A stretch of 43,313 bases of DNA from Planctomycetota bacterium (lineage in GTDB: Bacteria; Planctomycetota; Planctomycetia; Pirellulales; PNKZ01), in assembly GCA_018242585.1 (NCBI GenBank), contig JAFEBQ010000017.1, forward strand, positions 17,810 to 61,122, written 5' to 3'. A program made the translations under genes and the position numbers. A model generated the notes under the pieces. It was not told the DNA's origin and did not search any database. It saw nothing but the letters and a program-made list of their open reading frames with translations. Shown piece by piece: positions 11,146 through 20,611 of the stretch (its first letter is position 1; each line of letters starts with the position of its first letter).

Positions 11146-12318
11146 ATGCGAATCGCGGTAATCACGGTACAAAGCCATCATATCTTCGGCGGCATCGACG
11201 TCTTGTGGCAAGCCATGGCGGAACGGGCCTTGGCCGCCGGACATGAATTGGGCGTCTTTGGCCAACCTGGACCAGGGGTCTCAGATCGATTGCAACGTCT
11301 CGTCGCAGCGGGCGCCAAACTATTCACCTGGAAAATGTCCCGCCATCGGCCCATCAATCGCTTAATCCGCCGCTGGCAGTTTCGCGAGGTGTTGCGGTAT
11401 CGGCCCGACGTTGTCTATATCAACCAGTCCGAACCGGTTTTGGTTGCGAGTTTACCTGGACTGCGCGTGTTGGTTGAAGCGCTGATTGCCGAGCGAATCC
11501 CTTATGTGCTGATGTCGCATATGGATCCTGACTGGCCAGCAATGTACTCGTGGCAATGGCAGGCCGCCGATCCCCTGTATGCCGCCGCGGCCCGCGTGAT
11601 TGTCAACTCGGAATATGGCCGTAGCGCGCTGCAGCGCAAGTTTGCTCACGAACTCAGCAATGTAACGATCGTTCCTAACCCACCGGGCTTCGCCAAGGTC
11701 GACGCGCTGGCGTGGCCCGAGACGCCGCAGCCCTGTCTGGCCTCGGTCGCGCGCTATGATATCAATAGCAAGGCGCAGGACATCCTGTTCGAGGCGTTCG
11801 CAAATCTAAAGTCGGAGCTTGGCGACTGGCGTCTCGACTGTTACGGAGCGGGAATTGACCGGCGCCGCCTCGAAGAGTTAATTCGCTATTTCGGCATTGA
11901 TCGTCAAGTGAAGCTGCACGACTTCGTTGACGACGTGCGTTCGGTCTGGTCCGAGCACCAGGCGCTCGTCCTCGCCTCGCGCCATGAACTACACCCCGTC
12001 GCCATGGTCGAAGCGATGGTTTGTGGTCGGCCGGTGTTTTCCACGCCTGCGGCCGGAGTCGTCGACTGGCTCCAGGACGAATCGAATGGTTTGTTGGCCG
12101 CGGACTGCAGCGTACCGGCCCTGGTGGCAATGCTGCGCCGCGCATCGCAGGAGCGCCATCGCTGGCGCGCCATGGGCGAACAGGCCCGCACTGACGCGAT
12201 ACGATTGCTAACTCCCTGGCCTGGCGATGCCCTTTGGCAAGTAATTCGGGAAGCGGCAGCGGGCCGAAACGCCGTCGTTGGCCCTGAGCCGGCGCAAACG
12301 TCAGGGGGCCAGCGGTGA
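11146..12318 (+). CDS. Family 4 glycosyltransferase
   Basis: A 390-residue GT-B enzyme. The N-terminal Rossmann half contains a GGIDVLWQAMAERALAAGHE helix. The C-terminal half has VARYDINSKAQDILFEAF and the retaining-GT4 EX7E region around HPVAMVEAMVCGRPVFST (near residues 285-302), which binds the donor. A GAGAAG-like site precedes the ATG by about eight bases. The gene sits 36 bases after the previous transferase. The C-terminal 30 residues are disordered-looking. Specificity is unknown. Confidence 0.9.
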   Translation: MRIAVITVQSHHIFGGIDVLWQAMAERALAAGHELGVFGQPGPGVSDRLQRLVAAGAKLFTWKMSRHRPINRLIRRWQFREVLRYRPDVVYINQSEPVLVASLPGLRVLVEALIAERIPYVLMSHMDPDWPAMYSWQWQAADPLYAAAARVIVNSEYGRSALQRKFAHELSNVTIVPNPPGFAKVDALAWPETPQPCLASVARYDINSKAQDILFEAFANLKSELGDWRLDCYGAGIDRRRLEELIRYFGIDRQVKLHDFVDDVRSVWSEHQALVLASRHELHPVAMVEAMVCGRPVFSTPAAGVVDWLQDESNGLLAADCSVPALVAMLRRASQERHRWRAMGEQARTDAIRLLTPWPGDALWQVIREAAAGRNAVVGPEPAQTSGGQR

Positions 12319-12358
12319 AGATAGTTCAACGAGTTGAGGGGACATTGGACTCGGTGTG

Positions 12359-13702
12359 ATGGCCGACACCGTTCGTACTACCTGCGCGGAGGCATCGTTC
12401 GACGAGAATCAAGGTCTCGCTTCCCTGCGCAATCGACACACGATTGTGATTCTGACGGGGAATCACCTCTGCCACAATCCGCGCGTGATCAAGGAAGCCG
12501 ACGCGCTGCATGCGGCGGGCTATCAGATTGAAGTGCTGGCCGGCTGGATTGACGATACGCTGGCCGAACGCGATCGCGAGCTGATGAAAACTCGCGCTTG
12601 GCGGTTAGCGGTGGTGGCCGATTGGCGCCCGTCACAACCTTGGGGACCGTGGCGCCGGCGCGGCCATTCGCTGTGGCGTCGTTGGGCAATCTGGCGGCAG
12701 CGGCAGCTCGGCCGTGAAAGCGTCGACCAATTCGGAGCGCCGGCCGGCGCTTTGCTATCAGCCGCAAACCAGCGCCCCGCGGCGCTGTACATTGCCCACA
12801 GCGAGGCCGCGATGTGGGTTGCCGTGCGAATGCTCGACCAAGGGGCAACCGTCGGCGTCGACTTCGAGGATTGGTTCTCCGAGGATTTGCCCAGCGAGGC
12901 GCGGCGCATCCGCCCCATCGAGTTAATGAAACGCTGGGAGCAACGACTGCTGGCCGAGGGGCAATACCGGGTCTGCGCATCCCAGGCTCTCAGCCAGCGC
13001 CTAGCCGAAACGTATCAGGTGGCCGCGCCCGACGTCATTTACAACGTGTTTCCCTGGGCCGATCGCGACCACCTCGACGGCTTGACCAAGGATCGCCGCG
13101 ATTGTGAACGGGTTTCCATCCATTGGTTCTCGCAAACGCTTGGCGCTGGACGAGGGCTGGAAGATTTGCTGGCGGCGCTGCCGTTGCTCAATCAGCCGGT
13201 CGAAGTTCACCTGCGCGGCATGCCAAAAAGCGATTGGCCGTCGCTATTCGAGAAACACTGCCCGGCACGGTGCCGCGATTGGGTACACGTTCACACGCTG
13301 GTCAGTAACACGGAATTGTTGTCGAGGATTGCCGAGCACGACATAGGCTTTGCCGGCGAGGTGTCCCAGACAGCCAGCCGCGACCTGACCGCGACCAACA
13401 AATTGTTTCAATACTTGCTGGCGGGGCTGCCCGTGGTGGCCAGCAACACCATGGGTCAACGCGAGGTAATCGACGCCGTTGGCGACGCGGGGGCCCTGTA
13501 TCCACAAGGTGACGTTACGGCATTGGCGGCAACCTTACGACAATGGATTGCTGATCGCGACGCACTCGCTGCCCGCAAACAGGCTGCGCTGGCCGCGGCG
13601 CGAGACTTATATCACTGGGAAGGCCAACTCGCTCGGGTCATCCACGCCGCCGATCGGGCCATATTGGCTTCGCCCATTGGTGAAGCGTTCGACAGGACAT
13701 GA
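12359..13702 (+). CDS. GT-B glycosyltransferase
   Basis: A 447-residue protein with GT-B architecture. An N-terminal domain starts near residue 29 with TIVILTGNHLCHNPRVIKEADAL, and the C-terminal domain has WFSQTLGAGRGLEDLLAAL and a terminal donor-binding region, TNKLFQYLLAGLPVVASNTM (near residues 345-364). The sequence GVDFEDWFSED in the middle is characteristic of GT4-like proteins in surface glycan loci. A GTG lies immediately before the ATG and either may start translation. The first 27 residues precede the fold and may be partly artefactual. Specificity is unknown. Confidence 0.85.
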   Translation: MADTVRTTCAEASFDENQGLASLRNRHTIVILTGNHLCHNPRVIKEADALHAAGYQIEVLAGWIDDTLAERDRELMKTRAWRLAVVADWRPSQPWGPWRRRGHSLWRRWAIWRQRQLGRESVDQFGAPAGALLSAANQRPAALYIAHSEAAMWVAVRMLDQGATVGVDFEDWFSEDLPSEARRIRPIELMKRWEQRLLAEGQYRVCASQALSQRLAETYQVAAPDVIYNVFPWADRDHLDGLTKDRRDCERVSIHWFSQTLGAGRGLEDLLAALPLLNQPVEVHLRGMPKSDWPSLFEKHCPARCRDWVHVHTLVSNTELLSRIAEHDIGFAGEVSQTASRDLTATNKLFQYLLAGLPVVASNTMGQREVIDAVGDAGALYPQGDVTALAATLRQWIADRDALAARKQAALAAARDLYHWEGQLARVIHAADRAILASPIGEAFDRT

Positions 13703-13748
13703 AGACCGAAACAACTCGCGACGAGAACCGCGGCATCGTCCCCTCCAA

Positions 13749-14741
13749 ATGAGCGGGAATAGCCTCAACTTGTTTTATGATGAGCCGGAACCCGATCGTT
13801 GGTTCCACGGGGATCGGTATCCACGACGGATCATTCGTCGTTTGATCCGTGGCAATCACGCGGTCAGTGGGCAGCGACGCGTCTTTCTCAATCTTCGCGC
13901 CGGACTCGATCGTTTGGGAGTTTCCTACCGGCTGAACGATTACCGTCACCTGCGGCGCCATCCCGGTGCGTTGGCTTGTGTGGTGGGTAAGTCCTGCGTG
14001 TTGCCGCGGATTCCGCCAGGCAACCCGATCGTATTTGGCTCCGCCGTGTGCTCGCACCCTTGTGATGACCCCACGCTGTTGGAGCGATTCGCCATTCGTC
14101 GCATCCTTGTCCCCGGCGAATGGATGCGGGAGATGTGGGCCGATTACTTCGGCGATCGGGTGGTAAGTTGGCCAACCGGAATCGATGTCGACCGTTGGAA
14201 ACCCGATCCCGCGATCGAGCCGGCTTGGGATGTCCTGGTCTACGACAAGGTGCGCTGGGAACACGAACGCTATCAACAGGAGTTGCTCGAGCCGATCTTG
14301 AACGAGTTGCGACGGCGAAACTTGACCATTACCACCATCCAATACGGCCACTATCGCGAAGACGACTTCCTGGAGCGCTTGCGGCGCGTGCGCTGGATGT
14401 TATTTGTGACCGAACACGAGACCCAGGGATTTGCGTATCAAGAGGCGCTTTCAACCGGAGTGCCAGTGTTGGCCTGGGACCGCGGTGGCTACTGGCAGGA
14501 TCCCAGCTACTTCCCCGCTCGCGTCAAATTCTCGCCCGTTAGTTCGGTCCCCTATTGGGACGCGAGGTGCGGCACGAGGTTTTCAACCACGGCCGAGTTC
14601 CCGCGACGGCTTGACGAGTTTCTCGAACAACGGCAAGCCAACCGCTTTACCCCGCGACAATTCATTCTCGATAACTTGACGCTGGAGCGCTGTGCTCGGC
14701 ATTACCTAAACCTCGTTGAACAAGCTTCCCCCTCATCTTGA
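13749..14741 (+). CDS. Putative GT-B glycosyltransferase
   Basis: A 330-residue protein. The open frame extends upstream to 13479 but that part overlaps the previous gene and does not look like protein; the ATG at 13749, before SGNSLNLFYDEPEPDRW, is the natural start. The N-terminal half is atypical. The C-terminal half has IDVDRWKP, then a stretch containing TEHETQGFAYQEALSTGVPV (near residues 220-240), the GT-B donor-binding motif. The lack of a clear N-terminal Rossmann start makes the family less certain than for its neighbours. A 98-base gap without evident structure separates it from the next gene. Confidence 0.75.
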   Translation: MSGNSLNLFYDEPEPDRWFHGDRYPRRIIRRLIRGNHAVSGQRRVFLNLRAGLDRLGVSYRLNDYRHLRRHPGALACVVGKSCVLPRIPPGNPIVFGSAVCSHPCDDPTLLERFAIRRILVPGEWMREMWADYFGDRVVSWPTGIDVDRWKPDPAIEPAWDVLVYDKVRWEHERYQQELLEPILNELRRRNLTITTIQYGHYREDDFLERLRRVRWMLFVTEHETQGFAYQEALSTGVPVLAWDRGGYWQDPSYFPARVKFSPVSSVPYWDARCGTRFSTTAEFPRRLDEFLEQRQANRFTPRQFILDNLTLERCARHYLNLVEQASPSS

Positions 14742-14839
14742 AATGCTTGTTGCTTTGAACTTCCCGTTGCGTTACACGATCGCTTGCCTTCGGCCAGAGC
14801 ATGTCGTGGCGATTGCCATTTTGAGCGGGCCCTGAGAGC

Positions 14840-16741
14840 ATGTGCGGCATCGCGGGCATCCTGACGTCGCGAGTTGACCTCGATCTGGCGCAAGTCTGCG
14901 CGCAAATGCAAGGCGCGCTGGCCCACCGTGGGCCCGATGATCGCGGCATCGAACTGCTCGATGTCGGCGGAAACTGTCGGCTGGGCCTGGTCCACACTCG
15001 GCTGGCGATTCTCGATTTGTCTACGGCCGGCCACCAGCCCATGCACAATCCCGAGTCTGACTCATGGGTCGTCTTTAACGGCGAGATCTACAACTTCCGC
15101 ACATTGCGTGAAACGCTGCCGGGCCCGTTTCGCTCGAACAGCGACACGGAAATCATCCTCAAAATGTGGAGCGAGCATGGCCCCGCCGCGATCGACAAGA
15201 TCGGCGGCATGTTCGCCTGGGCGTTGTACGACGCCCGGCGGCGGCAATTGCACCTGGTCCGCGATCGGTTGGGAATCAAGCCGCTGTACGTGTATCGACA
15301 CAGTGACGACATCTTGTTGTTTGCGTCCGAACTGCGAGCGCTATTGGCATCGGGACTGGTGCCCCGGAAACTATCTCGCCAGGCAATCGATAACTATTTA
15401 GCCTTTGGCGCTGTGAATGCTCCGCTGACGCTGCTCGAAGGCGTCGAAAGCTTGCTGCCGGCCGAGCATTGGCAGATCGAATGCGACAACGGCCGCATCA
15501 AGGAGCCGCTGCGGCGCAACTTCTGGTCGGTTCGATTCGCCAGCGCGGACCAGTCGATGCGCTATGACGAGGCCGTCGAGCGCGTCCGGCCCGTGCTGCT
15601 CGACTCGATGGCGCGGCATATGGTCGCCGACACGCCCGTGGGCGTGTTCCTTTCCGGCGGCATCGACTCGAGCGCCATCGTCGGCTCGCTGACGCATCTG
15701 GGCTTCCCCTTGCAAACCTTCTCGGTGTTGTTCAGCGAGCGGGGCTTTGACGAATCGGTTCACGCGCTGCAAGTGTCACAGACCTTCGGCACCGACCACC
15801 GCCCGCTGCAACTGCGCCCCGATACGCTGGTCGAGAGCTACCAAGGGGCGCTCGACGCCTATGACCAGCCTTCGATCGACGGCGTTAACACCTACTTGAT
15901 CGCCCAAGCGGTTTCCCGGGCCGGCATGAAGGTGGCGCTGTCTGGTTTGGGTGGCGACGAACTGTTCGCCGGCTATCCATCGTTCCAGGCGGTGCGGCGG
16001 CTGGAGAGTCCCCTGTTTCGCGGTCTGGCCCTGGCTCTCGGGGGTATGCTGTCCACCTTCGCGCCGCATCAGGCGCGAACTGAAAAGCTGGCGGCCATTT
16101 TGCGCCACGTTGGCAATCACGTCGAAAATTACTGCATTATTCGGCAGGTACTCTCTCCCCAGCGACGCCGCGCGCTGCTGCATCGAGACGTCGTCGAGGA
16201 CATGACGTTTTTGCCCCTCGATCGCTTGGAAACGCTGCTCGACCAGACGGCCGATTGCGATGCGGTCAACGCCCAGTCGTTGCTGGAATTGTCGGTCTAC
16301 GTCGGCGACATGTTGCTGCGCGACGCCGACCAGATGAGCATGGCCCATCCGGTCGAGGTGCGCGTGCCGTTGCTCGACCACCTGCTGGTCGAGACGCTGG
16401 CCACCATACCTGGTCGACTCAAGTTGAGAGACGCTGGCTGGGGAGAAAAGAAACGGTTGCTGATCGACGCGCTGCCGGTGACGTTGCCGCGCAATATCAC
16501 CCATCGACCCAAGATGGGCTTTGTCTTCCCATGGGAAGTCTGGTTGCGTGACGATTTGCGCGAACACGTGGCCGCGGTCTTGAACGATCAAGCGGCCATT
16601 CACAGCGCCGGCCTGGATGCCGCGGTCGTGAAGCAATTGACTAGCGACTTCGACCAACGAGCGCCGGGCATCCGCTACTCCGACGTGTTGGCGCTGGTCC
16701 ACCTGCTGCACTGGGTCCGGCGACACGGGCTGACGCTATGA
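14840..16741 (+). CDS. asnB: Asparagine synthetase B-like glutamine amidotransferase
   Basis: A 633-residue two-domain enzyme. Met-Cys2-Gly-Ile opens the class II glutamine amidotransferase domain, with Cys2 as N-terminal nucleophile, then RGPDDRG and the block around FNGEIYNF. The synthetase domain has the pyrophosphate loop SGGIDSS (about 272-278) and the SGLGGDELFAGY block. The length suits AsnB. In polysaccharide loci such paralogues usually amidate a uronic acid or other carboxyl group rather than make asparagine, but this cannot be decided here. Its stop overlaps the next start (ATGA), beginning a run of five coupled genes. Confidence 0.92.
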   Translation: MCGIAGILTSRVDLDLAQVCAQMQGALAHRGPDDRGIELLDVGGNCRLGLVHTRLAILDLSTAGHQPMHNPESDSWVVFNGEIYNFRTLRETLPGPFRSNSDTEIILKMWSEHGPAAIDKIGGMFAWALYDARRRQLHLVRDRLGIKPLYVYRHSDDILLFASELRALLASGLVPRKLSRQAIDNYLAFGAVNAPLTLLEGVESLLPAEHWQIECDNGRIKEPLRRNFWSVRFASADQSMRYDEAVERVRPVLLDSMARHMVADTPVGVFLSGGIDSSAIVGSLTHLGFPLQTFSVLFSERGFDESVHALQVSQTFGTDHRPLQLRPDTLVESYQGALDAYDQPSIDGVNTYLIAQAVSRAGMKVALSGLGGDELFAGYPSFQAVRRLESPLFRGLALALGGMLSTFAPHQARTEKLAAILRHVGNHVENYCIIRQVLSPQRRRALLHRDVVEDMTFLPLDRLETLLDQTADCDAVNAQSLLELSVYVGDMLLRDADQMSMAHPVEVRVPLLDHLLVETLATIPGRLKLRDAGWGEKKRLLIDALPVTLPRNITHRPKMGFVFPWEVWLRDDLREHVAAVLNDQAAIHSAGLDAAVVKQLTSDFDQRAPGIRYSDVLALVHLLHWVRRHGLTL

Positions 16742-18168
16742 CCGTGGAATCGACAACCATTGAGACCGCCCCGTCGGGTCGAGACTCGGCCGTCTCGGCC
16801 AGCGCCGCTCCTCGCCGCCGTCGCGTGCTGATCGTCGTGGGCTGCTACGAACCGTGTATGTTGGCCGACATGCATCGCGCGCGGATGCTGGCGTTCGATC
16901 TGCCTAAGTGTGGATGGGACGTCGAAATCCTCGCCCCGGAACAAGCGTTCCAGGCGGCGAACATCGTTGACCAGGACTCGGCCGGCCTGTTCGCGCCGAA
17001 CGTCCCCGTGCATTACGCTCGGCGATCGTTTGATGCGTTGTTTCGGCGGCTCACCGTTCGGAGCGTGGTCTGGCGCGCCTGGTGGCCGATGTATCGGCTC
17101 GGTGCGTCACTCTTGTCGTCGGGGCGCTTCGATCTGGTTTACATTTCCACGGCGCAGCCTCAATTCTTCTGCCTGGGACCGATGTGGAAGCGACGCTACG
17201 ACATCCCTTACGTCCTCGACTTTCATGACCCCTGGTATCGCCCGCAAGTTGCTTACGAAACCAGCACTCGGGCGTGGCGCGCGAAGGTCGTTCGCAAGAT
17301 CAACGGGCCGCTGGAACAACTGGCGGTCTGCGGCGCGGCGGGATTGGTGGCCGTTTCACCTCATTATTTGAACACTTTGACGGATCGCTACGCCCGGCGG
17401 CAGCCCGCTTGGCTGCACTCGGGCAGGAACAAAGCGATTCCCTTCGCGGCCCTTGAGCACGATCTGGCCGCCGTTGGCGTTTGGTCGGCGCCTGCGCCAC
17501 CTGTGAAACAGGACGCGACCTTTCGACTGGTCCATATCGGCGGTGGCGGCAATGTGCGTCGCGATGCGGTGATGGCACTCTGCCAGTCGTTGCGTGCGTT
17601 CCGTGCGGCAAAGCCCGAACTGGCCAACCGGCTGCGCTTCGAGCTGCACGCCACCACGCGCGATCCCGAGGATCCCTACGCGGGCATGCTGGCCGAGATC
17701 GCTCGGCGGTACGACGTCGGCGACCTGGTGGTCGAGTTTCCTGGCGCCGTGACCTATCGACGTTCGCTCGAATTGGCGCGCGACGCCGACGGACTGTTGA
17801 TCCTGGGCGTTGACGACGTGGCCTACACTCCGTCAAAGCTGTTCAGCTATTTACTGTTTGGCAAGCCGGTGCTGGCGTCGCTGCGTCAGTATTCACCGGC
17901 CAGCAGCTATTTGCGCGAGCACCCAGAACTGGCCTCGCAGGTCGATTTTGGAACAGATGGAGCGATCGATGCGCCGGCGGCGGTCGCGACGCTCGACACG
18001 CTGTGCGATGCCTTGCGCTCCGGCCAGCGTCACGATCGGCGCACCGCGTTGGCTGAACATCTTTCGCCGGCAATGGCCGCGGCCCATGCTCGGCTGTTTG
18101 AGCGGTGCTTGTCGAGGCCTGACGTTTCGGCCCCAGGCGCGGCAGAGGCGGCGGGACGGTCGGCTTGA
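16738..18168 (+). CDS. GT-B glycosyltransferase (GT4-like)
   Basis: A 476-residue protein. After a 30-residue Ser/Ala/Arg-rich leader come RVLIVVGCYEPCMLADMHRA and VLDFHDPWYRP, patterns seen in GT4-like transferases that act on surface glycans. The C-terminal half contains LVHIGGGGNVRRDAV and the donor-site region AYTPSKLFSYLLFGKPVLAS (near residues 360-380). It overlaps the asparagine synthetase-like gene upstream by ATGA and the next transferase by TTGA. The last 25 residues are Ala/Gly-rich. Specificity is unknown. Confidence 0.85.
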   Translation: MTVESTTIETAPSGRDSAVSASAAPRRRRVLIVVGCYEPCMLADMHRARMLAFDLPKCGWDVEILAPEQAFQAANIVDQDSAGLFAPNVPVHYARRSFDALFRRLTVRSVVWRAWWPMYRLGASLLSSGRFDLVYISTAQPQFFCLGPMWKRRYDIPYVLDFHDPWYRPQVAYETSTRAWRAKVVRKINGPLEQLAVCGAAGLVAVSPHYLNTLTDRYARRQPAWLHSGRNKAIPFAALEHDLAAVGVWSAPAPPVKQDATFRLVHIGGGGNVRRDAVMALCQSLRAFRAAKPELANRLRFELHATTRDPEDPYAGMLAEIARRYDVGDLVVEFPGAVTYRRSLELARDADGLLILGVDDVAYTPSKLFSYLLFGKPVLASLRQYSPASSYLREHPELASQVDFGTDGAIDAPAAVATLDTLCDALRSGQRHDRRTALAEHLSPAMAAAHARLFERCLSRPDVSAPGAAEAAGRSA

Positions 18169-19391
18169 CGGTGCTGTTTGGCCATCCGGGCGGCAACCCG
18201 AACTCGCACCATGCGGCACTCGCCCATTTTGAGCGCGGGAGACTCGAAGCATTTTGCGTCCCTTGGATGCCACGTCCGGCGGAACTGGCCGTGCTCGGCA
18301 TGGCGCCTGGACTTGGCCGCTGGCGCGAACGTGTCGCGCGCCGCGCGTTTGCACCGTTGCAGGACGCGCCGCTGATTGAAGGGCGTCTTGGCGAATGGGG
18401 CCGTATGGTCCAGCGCGTATTGATGCCCAAGGCCGACGAAGGTCGATTCGCCAGGCAAGCCAATCAGTGGCTGATGCGAACCATGGCCAAACACGCTCGA
18501 CACAGGGCCGTGACCGCGGTGCATGCTTATGAAGACTGTTCCTTGGCCCAGTTCGAAGTCGCCCGCCAACTGGGCAAGGCTTGCATTTATGATTTGCCGA
18601 TCGGCTATACCGAAGCCTGGCAACAGCGGCGCGCCCAACTGTTGAATGAGTACGCCCCGTGGGTCGGCCGGGAAGCCAACGAAATCGACTCGGTGGTTAG
18701 CCTTGAGCAGAAGCAGCGCGAGATGAGGTTGGCTGATCTGGTGTTGGCGCCGAGCGCCTTCGTGGCCGACTCGATCAAACCATTTCACGACAAAACGGTC
18801 GCCGTGGCGCGATATGGGGTCGACAGCCAGTTCTGGTCGCCGCGGCCAAGCGACATCCCGCGCCGAAGCGGGCCGTTGCGGTTCATGTACGCCGGGCACA
18901 TGTCCATTCGCAAAGGGGTTCCGCTGTTGCTGCGAGCGTGGAGCGCCGCGTCCATCGCCGACGCCGAGTTGCAACTGGTGGGCAATTGGCGCCTTGCCGA
19001 GCGCGCTAGGGCCGACCTGCCCACCGGAGTGGTCTACTCCGGCCCCTGCTCGCGGGAAGAGTTGCGCGACCGCTTTCAACAAGCGGACGTGTTTGTCTTC
19101 CCTTCATTCTTTGAAGGGGCGGCGCTCGTCGTGGCCGAAGCTTTGGCCACGGGGTTGCCAGTGTTGGCCAGCGACGCCAGCGGATATGCCGAAGTGATCG
19201 GTAATGAATTCGGACTGGTCTTCCCGGCGGGGAATCTCGAGGCCCTGGTGGTGGCCCTGCGCCGGTTGTCAGACTGCCGCGATCAGCTCCCCGCGATGGC
19301 AGTCAGCGCGCTTAAGGCTGCGGAACAACTGACATGGGGCAGTTACCGCCGATCGGTGTCAGCGGCGGTCGATACGTTGGGGGTAGCGTGA
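18165..19391 (+). CDS. Family 4 glycosyltransferase
   Basis: A 408-residue GT4 enzyme. The start is a TTG sharing bases with the upstream TGA, giving TVLFGHPGGNPNSHHAALAH as the first strand and helix. The C-terminal domain has FMYAGHMSIRKGVPLLLRAW and the EX7E region within FPSFFEGAALVVAEALATGL (near residues 309-328), with Glu at both key positions. It lies in a chain of overlapping genes, so its translation probably depends on ribosomes finishing the gene before it. Specificity is unknown. Confidence 0.9.
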   Translation: MTVLFGHPGGNPNSHHAALAHFERGRLEAFCVPWMPRPAELAVLGMAPGLGRWRERVARRAFAPLQDAPLIEGRLGEWGRMVQRVLMPKADEGRFARQANQWLMRTMAKHARHRAVTAVHAYEDCSLAQFEVARQLGKACIYDLPIGYTEAWQQRRAQLLNEYAPWVGREANEIDSVVSLEQKQREMRLADLVLAPSAFVADSIKPFHDKTVAVARYGVDSQFWSPRPSDIPRRSGPLRFMYAGHMSIRKGVPLLLRAWSAASIADAELQLVGNWRLAERARADLPTGVVYSGPCSREELRDRFQQADVFVFPSFFEGAALVVAEALATGLPVLASDASGYAEVIGNEFGLVFPAGNLEALVVALRRLSDCRDQLPAMAVSALKAAEQLTWGSYRRSVSAAVDTLGVA

Positions 19392-20611
19392 CCGCCGAGG
19401 TGTTAACGCCGGTGCAACATGCCACTGTCGCGCGCCGCCGGCTCGCGTTCGTGGTTTCGCACCCGATCCAGTATTACGTGCCGATGTATCGGCAACTGGC
19501 GGCGCGTGGCGACCTTGACGTGCGCGTGTTCTATACCTGGCACGCGGGCGCTGGGCCCGTCGACGACCCAGGGTTTCAGCGAGCCATCGCTTGGGACATC
19601 CCGCTGACTGATGGCTACGAGTGGGAGTCGGTTCCGAACACTTCGCCTCGGCCAGGCACGGAGCACTTTGCTGGCCTGCAAAACCCGACGTTGTCACGCG
19701 CCGTACTTGATTGGCATCCCGACGCGGTCCACCTGACCGGTTACAATTACCAAAGCCATTATCGATTGCTGCGCGACCTGGCCCGCGTTGACATTCCCGT
19801 CATGTTTCGCGGCGACTCGCACTTGCTTTCGCCACGTCCTTGGTGGTGGCGAATTGCGCGCCAGTTCGCGCTGCGCAGGGTTTTCAGGCTTCCAGCAGTG
19901 TTCCTGTACACGGGCAAACACAATCACGACTATTACCGCGCCTTTGGCGTACCCGAGTCGAAGCTGTTCTACTGTCCCCACTCGATCGACGCGGTGCGGT
20001 TTCTTGACCCGCGGGGGATTCACGAAGCGGCAGCCACCGAGTGGCGCCGCGAACTGTCGATCGCCGACGACGAAGTGGTGATCCTGTTCGCTGGCAAGCT
20101 GCAAGAGAAGAAACAGCCGCTGGCGCTGATCGAAGCCGTGGCGCGTGCCGCCTTGCCCAACCTGGTGCTGGTGATTGTCGGCGATGGCGAACTACGCGCC
20201 CTGGCCGAGCGACAAGTGAATGTCCTGGGCATTCGCACGCGGTTTCTACCCTTTCAAAATCAAAGTCGCATGCCGGTCGTTTACCGCCTGGCCGATTTGT
20301 TCGTCCTGCCGTCCAATGCCGACGAGACTTGGGGGTTGGCGGTGAACGAAGCGATGGCCTGCGGGCGGCCGGCGCTGGTCAGCGATCAGGTTGGCTGCGT
20401 GCCAGAGCTTATCAAGTCGGGCGTGACTGGTGACGTTTTTCCTGCCAATGCGATTGGCGAGTTGGCGAATCGGCTCGTTGGATTGGCGACGGCGGGTCGA
20501 GCGAGATTGCGCGAGATGGGACACCGCGCGGAAGACTGGTCATCGCGACTCAGCGTCGAGGCCACTTGCGCCGGGGTATTGAATGCATTGGCACAATTGA
20601 CGCCGAAATGA
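19388..20611 (+). CDS. Family 4 glycosyltransferase
   Basis: A 407-residue GT4 enzyme. The GTG at 19388 overlaps the previous stop (GTGA) and places RRRLAFVVSHPIQYYVPMYR near the N-terminus. An upstream ATG at 19334 would lie inside the previous gene and is less likely. The C-terminal half has ILFAGKLQEKKQPLALIEAV and the donor-site stretch LPSNADETWGLAVNEAMACG (near residues 308-327), with the Glu pair of retaining GT4 enzymes. Specificity is unknown. Confidence 0.9.
   Translation: MTAEVLTPVQHATVARRRLAFVVSHPIQYYVPMYRQLAARGDLDVRVFYTWHAGAGPVDDPGFQRAIAWDIPLTDGYEWESVPNTSPRPGTEHFAGLQNPTLSRAVLDWHPDAVHLTGYNYQSHYRLLRDLARVDIPVMFRGDSHLLSPRPWWWRIARQFALRRVFRLPAVFLYTGKHNHDYYRAFGVPESKLFYCPHSIDAVRFLDPRGIHEAAATEWRRELSIADDEVVILFAGKLQEKKQPLALIEAVARAALPNLVLVIVGDGELRALAERQVNVLGIRTRFLPFQNQSRMPVVYRLADLFVLPSNADETWGLAVNEAMACGRPALVSDQVGCVPELIKSGVTGDVFPANAIGELANRLVGLATAGRARLREMGHRAEDWSSRLSVEATCAGVLNALAQLTPK

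Noticed and set aside
13479..13748. Extension of the transferase frame upstream of 13749
   Set aside because: It overlaps the previous gene and shows no protein-like pattern.
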